From contig QHNB01000160.1 of NCBI GenBank assembly GCA_003217965.1, forward strand, positions 1 through 6,313: a stretch of 6,313 nt of DNA, read 5' to 3'. This DNA is from Verrucomicrobiota bacterium. GTDB lineage: Bacteria > Verrucomicrobiota > Verrucomicrobiia > Chthoniobacterales > UBA10450. Under the pieces are notes generated by a model. The model was not told the origin of the DNA and did not search any database. It saw only the letters and a program-made list of their open reading frames with translations. Made by a program: the position numbers and the translations under genes. Positions 1-6,086 of the stretch are shown here, piece by piece. How positions within the stretch are numbered: the first letter of the stretch is position 1; every line of letters starts with the position of its first letter.

Positions 1-358
1 TTTGCCACAGCACCCGAAACAGCAGAAGCACTGCGATTGTATGCAACAGAATGTTCGTAAAATGATGGCCACCAGCGTTCAAACCATACAGCTGGCAGTC
101 CAGCATGTGCGAGATAGTGGTTAGCGGATGCCAATTGCGTGCGTGCGGATGAGTAAATGCAGCCAGTACTCCATTAATCGTTAGTCCTCTTGCGATGTCG
201 GGCGTGTTGTAGACGTAGAGGTCATCGTCGAAGTTAACGAAGCCGTAGCCGAGGGTCCGGCCGAATACGGACCAGGTGATGCCAGCGAGCAAAAGGTATA
301 TAAAAATAGTTTCGCCGCGAGACGTTAGTCGTCGGGCCGCCGGTGGCGAATTCACCAT
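1..358 (-). CDS. GT-C membrane glycosyltransferase, TPR family (N-terminal part, runs off left edge)
   Basis: Reading leftward from an ATG at 358-356 the frame stays open to the window edge, giving 119 residues. It begins with a short basic N-terminus and a membrane segment at about residues 17-34. The acidic motif F-V-N-F-D-D-D-L-Y-V follows, with D44-D46, as expected for the first extracytoplasmic loop of GT-C enzymes that use polyprenyl-phosphate sugars. Next come N-W-H-P-L-T (75-80) and S-H-M-L-D-C-Q-L (83-90), signatures I know from TPR-bearing bacterial GT-C proteins, and a second membrane segment at about 100-117. The start lies only 4 bases beyond the TAA of the preceding broken TPR frame. 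A weak GGAAGAA lies 12 bases upstream, so translation may be coupled. The rest of the membrane domain and the presumed TPR arm lie outside the window. Family placement is firm; substrate is unknown. Confidence 0.85.
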   Translation of the reverse strand, partial: MVNSPPAARRLTSRGETIFIYLLLAGITWSVFGRTLGYGFVNFDDDLYVYNTPDIARGLTINGVLAAFTHPHARNWHPLTTISHMLDCQLYGLNAGGHHFTNILLHTIAVLLLFRVLWQ

Positions 359-362
359 ACGA

Positions 363-1226
363 TTATGAACTTCTTCCGCTTTGAGAGGCCGAGCGCCGCG
401 ACGCGGTTTGGAAGGAGGAGCGGCCATCTGTAAGGCTCGGATCGCGCAGCGGTCTCTTGGCCTGGTAAAGAGCAATGTTATTCCGGAGCTCGGCGGCCAG
501 ACCAGGGTTGCCCTGGCGATTAGCTAATTCAACGGCCCGCTGCGCGGTTTCAATTGCCTGGGAGAACCGGCTATTCTCCGCATAGGCCGCGGCCAATGTC
601 CGGAAAATCATCGGTATCTTGCCGCCAGAGAGTTGCAGAGCTTGTTCTGCCAGCCGGACCGCCTGCCTGCCGTCCCGGAGCGATTCTTCGGGAGAGGCTG
701 CAAACACCCATGCTAGGTTGCTCATGGCATTTCCGTTTTCGGGCTGGATCGCCAGCACTGTCTCCCATTGCTCGACCGCTTCCCGGATGCGGCCCTGCCG
801 GGCAAGAACAGTGCCCAGGATATTGCGTCCTTCTTCGTTATTGGGTTCTAGCTCCAATAATTTGCGATAATGAACCATGGCATCGGCGAGTTGTCCTTTT
901 TGAAGGAAAGCTTTGGCAAGGTTATCATGGGCGGGCGCGTTTTCAGGACGGAGATCCGCGGCTCTTTGCAACTTGGAAATGGCTTCGTCCAATTTTCCCT
1001 TTTGAAGAAGAACGATACCGAGGTTGTTTTCGGCAACATCGTTGTTCGAGGTCACGGCAAGGGCATGGGTGAAGAGCGTTTCGCCATCGTGCCAATAAGA
1101 TGTTTGACCCCACGCCGCCCAACTCAAAACGCCAATTACGACGACCGCATTGATGCTCAAGATTTCGTATTGGCGACTCCAGCGCGCAGTCAGATCAGCT
1201 ACGGCCCAGGTCAGGACAAAGACCAA
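363..1226 (-). CDS. TPR-domain fragment of the broken gene
   Basis: This is the longest open frame of the remnant (287 codons). A TTG at 1226 is its first possible start, but it has no evident ribosome-binding site, so independent expression is doubtful. Residues about 22-39 form a membrane segment. Then comes S-Y-W-H-D-G-E-T-L-F, the usual linker between membrane and TPR parts in this family. TPR units lie at about 64-97, 98-131 and 132-165, each with the N-L-G or L-A-K helix A pattern and E-A-I or D-A-M in helix B. Two more divergent units follow at 166-203 and 204-237, the last reading T-L-A-A-A-Y-A-E-N. A Ser/Arg-rich tail of about 30 residues ends the frame. An automatic annotator would probably call this a TPR protein; I read it as the 3' part of a pseudogene. 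Confidence 0.7.
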   Translation of the reverse strand: MVFVLTWAVADLTARWSRQYEILSINAVVVIGVLSWAAWGQTSYWHDGETLFTHALAVTSNNDVAENNLGIVLLQKGKLDEAISKLQRAADLRPENAPAHDNLAKAFLQKGQLADAMVHYRKLLELEPNNEEGRNILGTVLARQGRIREAVEQWETVLAIQPENGNAMSNLAWVFAASPEESLRDGRQAVRLAEQALQLSGGKIPMIFRTLAAAYAENSRFSQAIETAQRAVELANRQGNPGLAAELRNNIALYQAKRPLRDPSLTDGRSSFQTASRRSASQSGRSS

Positions 1227-1491
1227 TCTGGGGTAGATAAGTGTAGCGATCGGCGCGCCCTTGCCATCCCACTTGCACTAGCCCGATTACTGGCATCAGC
1301 ATTCCCAGATACCACAGCCAACCGGTGACGAAGTAACGTCGCGTTGTTCGCAGCGAAATCGCTGCTGTCGTAATGAAGATTAGAATCGCAAGCGACAGGA
1401 TGATTTCCCAAAGCGGTAGCCGATTCTCCGGGTGCGGATACAAGACCGCCAGCTTCACCGGCCAGAGCGATTGAGAATTAATCCGGTGCAC
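1195..1491 (-). pseudogene. GT-C membrane-domain fragment of the broken gene
   Basis: This is a 98-codon frame whose first possible start is a GTG at 1491; an in-frame TGA lies a little upstream. After about seven unrelated residues it matches the family at S-L-W-P-V-K-L-A-V-L-Y-P-H-P, normally found about 350 residues into the protein. Two membrane segments follow (about 29-46 and 53-75), then A-D-R-Y-T-Y-L-P-Q-I-G-L (80-91). The last seven codons, after I-G-L, are out of frame with the family and run to a stop. The abrupt start of homology places the 5' breakpoint at about 1465-1491. It cannot work alone as an enzyme and is best read as part of the pseudogene. Confidence 0.7.
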
Positions 1492-1522
1492 GTGCGGCGC
1501 TACCTTTCGTGGGAAAGGCGGC

Positions 1523-3139
1523 TTAAGGGTTCCGATTGTAAATCAAGATGTAGTCTTTTAGATCCCCAACCGATGGAGGAACATCTCCAAAGAAGTAATC
1601 CGATTCTTTCGGCGTAATGTTTACAAGACCGGCTACAGCATAATTTTGTGCTGTGTATTCGTTTGCCCAGGTAAAGATTAACCGTTCAGATGCGGGACGC
1701 CACAGCCAGGAATAAAACATTCCGACGGAGATCAGGTACCTTGGACGCGCGCGTTCGATCTCGCGAATCATCTCCTGTTGCATCAGGTGTGCATACTTTT
1801 GCGGCTCCATTAAGCCATACGTGTAAATATATCCTGTCGCCGAATGTCTCTGTGAATAAAAATAAATCTCTGGCTCCGATCCCAAGATCGCGATCGTATC
1901 ATCGGGGCTTGAATGTTCTCGCAGATAAGCTGCGATCCTAACTGATTCGGCGAATGGATTCGGGCCGTAGCTCATCCGGCAAGCTTCAACTGGAGAAGCC
2001 TCAAAAAAGAATCTCTTGTCCCAAAGAATTGGCAAGGCTAAGGCCGTTCCAAGCAGCAGAAACGGGACAAATCTAACCACGATCCTCCGAGCGGCCATCA
2101 GATCCGACAGGTTGATGATTGCAACGCTGACAAGCAGCGAAACAGCAGGTAGAACTAGAATAAAATAGTGTTCTCGGAAATAAAATCCCGGGCATAGCGC
2201 CAACGCCGAGAAGAGGAGGAAGCTGAGGAGAAAAATTGTGCTAGCGCGCGTTCGCTGATCCCACAAACCGGAAACTATTCCAACTCCGGCCAACACCCAG
2301 AGTGTCCAGCCAGCTCCAATCACTTCCTGCGCGCTCTGGAAGAAAATCCGTGGCGCCCGATTGAGGGGAATGACGCTGGCATATTGGCGCGCATACTCGA
2401 TTGTCCAAAACCAGAATTTGTCGAATACACCTGCGTACCAGAGAAGGAGACAAGTAGCCCCGAAGGGCAGAATTACACCGGCGCTGAAGATCAGACTTCG
2501 CAGAAAGATTCGCTTTAGCTTGTATGCGCGGTGGCTGTCTTTGCAGATGAGATAAATCGCTCCAAATAGAACGAAGAGAACCGCCGGCTGCTTCATCAGC
2601 ATGCCAATGCCGAACAGCAATCCGGTCGCGAATGCTCGCCCGAACGCATGCTGCTCCAACTCCGAAAGTTTTAGGATCAATAGTGTCCCACCAAGAACAG
2701 GTACCATGACAAAATTCGTGGCGTGAGCGGCTAACCCAAGGACGGCTGGACTCACAGAGAGAACGGCATAGCTCGTGGCTGCGGCGATTCCCGCCGTCGA
2801 ATTCCCCAGCCGTCGGCCCAGGAAGAAAATCAGCGCGATTGTGGCAGCGTTCACTAGGAGCAGCCCTAAGTGAATTCCAGTGATTGTTTGTCCGAAAATT
2901 GACATGATGACCGCATAAGCGGCATAGGTTCCTGGAAACTTCATGTTGTAGGCGAGCTTGTATGGAGGAATGCCTTGCAGCATTAGCTGGCCCGCATACG
3001 CGTATTCGCCTTCGTCCCGCTCCAGCGGAATGCCCAGGAGTCGGATTCGGATCGCAATGGTGACGCTAAAAACGATGATTGCTAAACACCACCACGGCAA
3101 ACGCAGGATTTTGTCTTCGCTATCGATCTTTCCCCTCAC
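1523..3139 (-). CDS. GT39-like (PMT/ArnT-type) membrane glycosyltransferase
   Basis: A complete 538-residue polytopic membrane protein of the GT-C fold. A first membrane segment (about 16-34) leads into E-R-D-E-G-E-Y-A-Y (40-48). The acidic D42-E43 pair is where GT39 enzymes place the catalytic or metal-linked acid on the periplasmic side. Conserved K-F-P-G-T follows (67-71). About ten further hydrophobic helices reach residue 372. F-R-E-H-Y-F near 321-326 and a soluble C-terminal part with L-G-S-E-P-E-I-Y-F-Y (419-428) match the family of bacterial dolichyl-phosphate-mannose-like transferases. The GTG at 3139 is the only start between an in-frame TAG upstream and the first helix; a TTG about 14 codons in is an alternative, and neither has a clear ribosome-binding site. 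The family uses polyprenyl-phosphate sugars; the acceptor is not deducible. The gene heads the leftward block and is divergent from the GT-C/TPR gene at 3272. Confidence 0.85.
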   Translation of the reverse strand: MRGKIDSEDKILRLPWWCLAIIVFSVTIAIRIRLLGIPLERDEGEYAYAGQLMLQGIPPYKLAYNMKFPGTYAAYAVIMSIFGQTITGIHLGLLLVNAATIALIFFLGRRLGNSTAGIAAATSYAVLSVSPAVLGLAAHATNFVMVPVLGGTLLILKLSELEQHAFGRAFATGLLFGIGMLMKQPAVLFVLFGAIYLICKDSHRAYKLKRIFLRSLIFSAGVILPFGATCLLLWYAGVFDKFWFWTIEYARQYASVIPLNRAPRIFFQSAQEVIGAGWTLWVLAGVGIVSGLWDQRTRASTIFLLSFLLFSALALCPGFYFREHYFILVLPAVSLLVSVAIINLSDLMAARRIVVRFVPFLLLGTALALPILWDKRFFFEASPVEACRMSYGPNPFAESVRIAAYLREHSSPDDTIAILGSEPEIYFYSQRHSATGYIYTYGLMEPQKYAHLMQQEMIREIERARPRYLISVGMFYSWLWRPASERLIFTWANEYTAQNYAVAGLVNITPKESDYFFGDVPPSVGDLKDYILIYNRNP

Positions 3140-3271
3140 GAAAGGTGCTATTCCGACGAGAAACGTTGGCTTGCAACTGAGCGATTTCTATGGGCTGCAT
3201 TTTCGTCGATTCCATATATCTCTTTCGGCTTACACCGGGTGGAACGGCGATCGTTTATCGTAGGATCGAGC
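3140..3271. promoter_or_regulatory. Divergent intergenic region, presumed promoters of both flanking genes
   Basis: The two glycosyltransferase genes are transcribed away from each other from this stretch, so it should hold both promoters. The best sigma-70-like candidate on the plus strand is TTGGCT (3166-3171), 17 bases, TATGGG (3189-3194); the match is weak. A TATATC at 3215-3220 is another possible -10 element without a good -35. I found no convincing element on the minus strand and no clear operator palindrome. The assignment rests on gene layout rather than on motifs. Confidence 0.35.
3262..3265 (+). promoter_or_regulatory. Ribosome-binding site deciding the start at 3272
   Basis: AGGA lies 6 bases before the GTG at 3272-3274. 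The upstream in-frame GTG at 3239 has only a GGG run almost touching it. The site therefore favours the shorter protein of 651 residues over the 662-residue version. Confidence 0.45.
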
Positions 3272-5227
3272 GTGCACGAAATCGCTAAGCGTCGCTTTTC
3301 TTCACATAGTCGCGCGTGCGTTTTTGCTCTGGTTCTGACAGCGGTGACGATCTTCGCGTATCGGCCGGCGTGGAATGGCGGATTCCTCTGGGACGATGAC
3401 GCTTATGTGACAAATAATGAGCTGCTGACTGCGCCCGATGGTTTGAGGCGGATTTGGTTCTCCCTGGACGCGCCCTCCCAATATTTCCCGCTGGTTTATA
3501 CCACGTTTCGCATCGAGCGAGCATTTTGGGGACTAAGCCCTTCTGGCTATCACTGGGTCAACCTTTTGCTTCATGTTGCCAACGCGCTGCTGGTGTGGCT
3601 GGTCCTGGCGCGTCTAAAGGTGCCGGGCGCATGGCTGGCGGCGGCGATTTTCGCTCTGCATCCGGTGCAGGTGGAATCTGTTGCCTGGATCACGGAACGC
3701 AAAAACGCGCTGATGGGTTTTTTCTTCCTGCTCACACTGGTCGCCTGGATCCGGTTTATCGATGAACGAACGAAACATCGGTGGGGCTTTTACGGTCTGG
3801 CACTGGTCCTCTATGGGCTTGTGCTTTCAGCGAAATCAACGGCCTGCACACTGGCAGTGGCGTTGCTCTTGATTTTGTGGCTGCAGAAAAAGCCGATCAA
3901 TCGAGAAAGAATTATTCAGATCGTCCCATTTTTTCTTCTCGGTTTGGGAATGGCCATGCTCGCGGTCTGGTGGGAACGATTTCACCAGGGTACGCGTGGG
4001 ACGCTCTTCGCAATCGGTCCGATTGAGCGCGTCCTCATCGCGAGTCGCGCGGTCTGGTTTTATCTAAGCAAGCTCGTCTGGCCATCGGATCTAAGTTTTA
4101 TCTACCCGCGTTGGACCATTTCATCCGCGAATCCTCTCGACTATGGATGGTTATTAGCCGGAGCTGGATTATGCGTCTGGATATACTTCGCCAGGCGTTA
4201 CGTGGGCCGCAGCGTCGAGGTCGCAGCCGTATTTTTCGTCGCGACACTAAGTCCGGTTCTGGGGTTCATGATGCTCTACACATTTCGCTACACCTTCGTG
4301 GCGGATCACTACCAGTATCTGGCTTGCATCGGACCAATTGCGCTGGCTTCGGCAGGTGTGGCCACGCTGGCTGGCAGTTTTAAGCCCCGAAAGCATTTGA
4401 GATTGGCCTTGGGCGCGGCGGTGTGTCTGACCGGAACTTTAGTGGTCCTGACGTGGCGACAAGCGGCAATGTATGCTGATATCGAAGCGCTCTGGCGGAT
4501 GACGCTGGCTAAAAATCCAGGATGCTGGATGGCTCACAATAATTTGGGCATCGTCCTTTTTCAGAAAGGCGAAATTGACGAGGCAATTGCTCATTACCGG
4601 AAGACCTTGCAAATGCAGCCCGATTTTTCGGACGCAGATTACAATCTTGGCAACGCTCTCCTCCAGAAAGGCAAAGTCGACGAGGCGATCGTCCACTGCC
4701 AGAGAGCTGTAATGATTCAGCCGAATGATCCAGATGCTCAGGTCGCTTTGGGCAATGCTCTTCTTCAAAAGCAACGAGTCGATGAGGCGATTGTTCATTA
4801 CCAAAAAGCATTGACCGTGCGACCTGATTATTTCCTCGCCCAACACGCCCTTAGCCATGCCTTTCTTGAAAGAGGCGAGGCCATTCAACATTACGAGAAA
4901 GCGTTGGCGATTTCTCCACAATCCGTTTCTGCTCTAACTAACCAAGCGTGGCTGCTGGCCACATGTTCCGACGCGTCTTTCCGGAACGGGACCAAGGCAG
5001 TTGAACTCGCGCGACGAGCTAATCAACTTTCAAGCGGTAGCAACACGCTTGTGCTGCGCACATTGGCAGCAGCGTATGCGGAAAATGGGCAATTTGGAAA
5101 AGCCGTTGAAATTGCGCGGGCTGCGGTGCAATTAGCACGGACCCAGGGCGACAACTCATTGACCTGGGCATTCCAGCAAGAAATTCCGCTTTATGAGCTG
5201 GGTTTGCCGTATCACGAAGCAAAGTAG
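3272..5227 (+). CDS. GT-C membrane glycosyltransferase with C-terminal TPR arm (TMTC-like architecture)
   Basis: An intact gene of 651 codons from the GTG at 3272, chosen for its AGGA at proper spacing; the in-frame GTG at 3239 would add 11 residues. Numbering here is from 3272. A first helix (about 16-32) leads to F-L-W-D-D-D-A-Y-V with acidic D41-D43, the expected catalytic loop of GT-C enzymes. H-P-V-Q-V-E-S-V-A-W-I-T-E-R-K-N (130-145) and A-D-H-Y-Q-Y-L-A (344-351) are family signatures. Around ten membrane helices end near 395. The periplasmic arm then has TPR units at about 418-452, 454-487, 488-521 and 522-552, followed by two divergent units to about 628. The fourth unit is 31 residues rather than 34. 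Family knowledge suggests sugar transfer from a polyprenyl-phosphate donor to protein, with TPRs for acceptor binding, as in eukaryotic TMTC proteins; donor and acceptor are unknown. Confidence 0.88.
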   Translation: MHEIAKRRFSSHSRACVFALVLTAVTIFAYRPAWNGGFLWDDDAYVTNNELLTAPDGLRRIWFSLDAPSQYFPLVYTTFRIERAFWGLSPSGYHWVNLLLHVANALLVWLVLARLKVPGAWLAAAIFALHPVQVESVAWITERKNALMGFFFLLTLVAWIRFIDERTKHRWGFYGLALVLYGLVLSAKSTACTLAVALLLILWLQKKPINRERIIQIVPFFLLGLGMAMLAVWWERFHQGTRGTLFAIGPIERVLIASRAVWFYLSKLVWPSDLSFIYPRWTISSANPLDYGWLLAGAGLCVWIYFARRYVGRSVEVAAVFFVATLSPVLGFMMLYTFRYTFVADHYQYLACIGPIALASAGVATLAGSFKPRKHLRLALGAAVCLTGTLVVLTWRQAAMYADIEALWRMTLAKNPGCWMAHNNLGIVLFQKGEIDEAIAHYRKTLQMQPDFSDADYNLGNALLQKGKVDEAIVHCQRAVMIQPNDPDAQVALGNALLQKQRVDEAIVHYQKALTVRPDYFLAQHALSHAFLERGEAIQHYEKALAISPQSVSALTNQAWLLATCSDASFRNGTKAVELARRANQLSSGSNTLVLRTLAAAYAENGQFGKAVEIARAAVQLARTQGDNSLTWAFQQEIPLYELGLPYHEAK

Positions 5228-5230
5228 GGT

Positions 5231-5250
5231 CGGCTGCTAGCCGTTTTGTT
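5231..5250 (+). terminator. Candidate Rho-independent terminator after the GT-C/TPR gene
   Basis: Four bases after the TAG, CGGCT (5231-5235) pairs perfectly with AGCCG (5239-5243) across a 3-base loop, and TTTTGTT follows at once. The stem is short (5 bp, four of them G-C), so efficiency is uncertain. Its position immediately after the stop codon supports the call. Confidence 0.45.
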
Positions 5251-5417
5251 CGGCAGAGGTCGGTGCTCTCCAAGATCCCGGTTTGGCCACGAGAGTGATC
5301 AGAGTCGTAAACATAGGGAATTTAAGTTCCGCCTCGTAATTTGAGACGGGTCGGAAGGTTCTCGTTTACGGCCAGCGGAAAGTGGCATAACCGCTGCTCC
5401 TATTCTTCATAATTGCC

Positions 5418-6035
5418 ATGGTTTTCGTAAGGGTGTGCCCATTTCCTCCCAGACGAGGCTTAGCCTTGGCTTTTGCTCTTCTCGCCGCCTCAGTGGTGAG
5501 CTGCTTCGCCGACCCCCTCCTGTTTCCAGTGAAAGCGACGCCTTATGACAATCAGATGGCGCGAATCCGGCCGATTCTGACATCCTTAAATTCCACAGGG
5601 GGGCAGAATCTTTCGCTAGCTGTGGTAAATCACTGGATCGAAGACTTGCGCAGCATTCCCTACGTCTTCTCGACGCAGTGGATGACTCCGGCAGAAGTTG
5701 AGCGGGCTCCTGCCGCCGATTGCAAAGGTAAATCAGTTCTTTTGTATCAGCTGATGTGCGGGCAAGGCGCCACGAATGTGCGACTCGTAATTGGCAAACG
5801 GGCACCCGCCAGCCTCCTGACCCACACTTGGGTGGAATGGACGACCCGGTCGGCTACCTACGTGCTTGATCCGACGATCAACCGGTCCGCCTGTTCAATC
5901 AGGCAAATTCCAAGTAACTCCTACATTCCCTATTACGTCTACGCTGGCGCGCAAAAATATCGCGCAACCGAGCCCGTTAATCTTTACGCGGGATTGTCGC
6001 ACACAAGCGACGAACTTCTCGTCGCTGAAAGATAA
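5418..6035 (+). CDS. Exported transglutaminase-like cysteine enzyme
   Basis: A 205-residue protein with an N-terminal export signal: basic P-R-R, a hydrophobic stretch L-A-L-A-F-A-L-L-A-A (15-24), then V-V-S-C-F-A-D. This end fits both a lipobox with lipidated C29 (V-V-S-C) and signal peptidase I cleavage after A31. The mature part carries the catalytic triad pattern of transglutaminase-like or papain-fold enzymes: C102 in A-D-C-K-G-K-S at a helix start, H136 in T-H-T-W-V-E-W, and D151 in V-L-D-P-T. Such proteins usually hydrolyse or cross-link peptide amide bonds outside the cytoplasm; the substrate here is unknown. The ATG at 5418 is the first start and has no clear ribosome-binding site. 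The gene is about 190 bp beyond the GT-C/TPR gene, past a candidate terminator, so it is probably transcribed separately. There is no added domain, so it is a small stand-alone version of the family. Confidence 0.8.
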   Translation: MVFVRVCPFPPRRGLALAFALLAASVVSCFADPLLFPVKATPYDNQMARIRPILTSLNSTGGQNLSLAVVNHWIEDLRSIPYVFSTQWMTPAEVERAPAADCKGKSVLLYQLMCGQGATNVRLVIGKRAPASLLTHTWVEWTTRSATYVLDPTINRSACSIRQIPSNSYIPYYVYAGAQKYRATEPVNLYAGLSHTSDELLVAER

Positions 6036-6086
6036 CAGGCCAAACGCTTAAGGAGGATGATTTTCTGGTCGGCTGAGACACCGCGC

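Larger units (their letters stand above)
363..1491 (-). pseudogene. Broken GT-C/TPR glycosyltransferase gene: 5'-truncated and frameshifted
   Basis: Two overlapping minus-strand frames together encode the C-terminal half of a GT-C/TPR protein. The first (1491-1195) carries the last part of the membrane domain up to Y-L-P-Q-I-G-L. The second (1226-363) resumes with V-F-V-L-T-W and continues through five TPR-like units. In intact relatives these are one continuous protein, so a net +1 shift (one base gained, or two or five lost) near 1224-1215 separates them. In addition about 350 N-terminal residues, including the catalytic acidic loop, are absent. Upstream of the first frame there is only a 31-bp gap and then the stop codon of the GT39-like gene. 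Loss of the catalytic loop means no glycosyltransferase activity is expected even if the frameshift were a sequencing error. The intact next gene begins 4 bases after the stop, so the remnant may persist because it lies inside a transcription unit. Confidence 0.75.

Noticed and set aside
1212..1229. Programmed +1 frameshifting at CTTTG in the broken gene, resembling the CUU-U slip of release factor 2 genes.
   Set aside because: There is no stop codon at the shift point and no Shine-Dalgarno-like stimulator just upstream, and the gene is also missing its catalytic half. Ordinary decay or a sequence error explains it better.
554..1328. Plus-strand frames of 172 and 152 codons opposite the TPR remnant.
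   Set aside because: They are antisense shadows of the TPR-coding strand, which has unmistakable repeat signatures; their translations show no motif or membrane pattern.
4439..4921. Minus-strand frame of 160 codons opposite the TPR arm of the intact gene.
   Set aside because: Its periodic pattern is the antisense image of the TPR repeats and not a separate repeat protein.
5418..5514. Twin-arginine (Tat) signal in the transglutaminase-like protein, suggested by P-R-R-G-L.
   Set aside because: The surrounding residues do not fit the S-R-R-x-F-L-K pattern; a general secretory or lipoprotein signal fits better.
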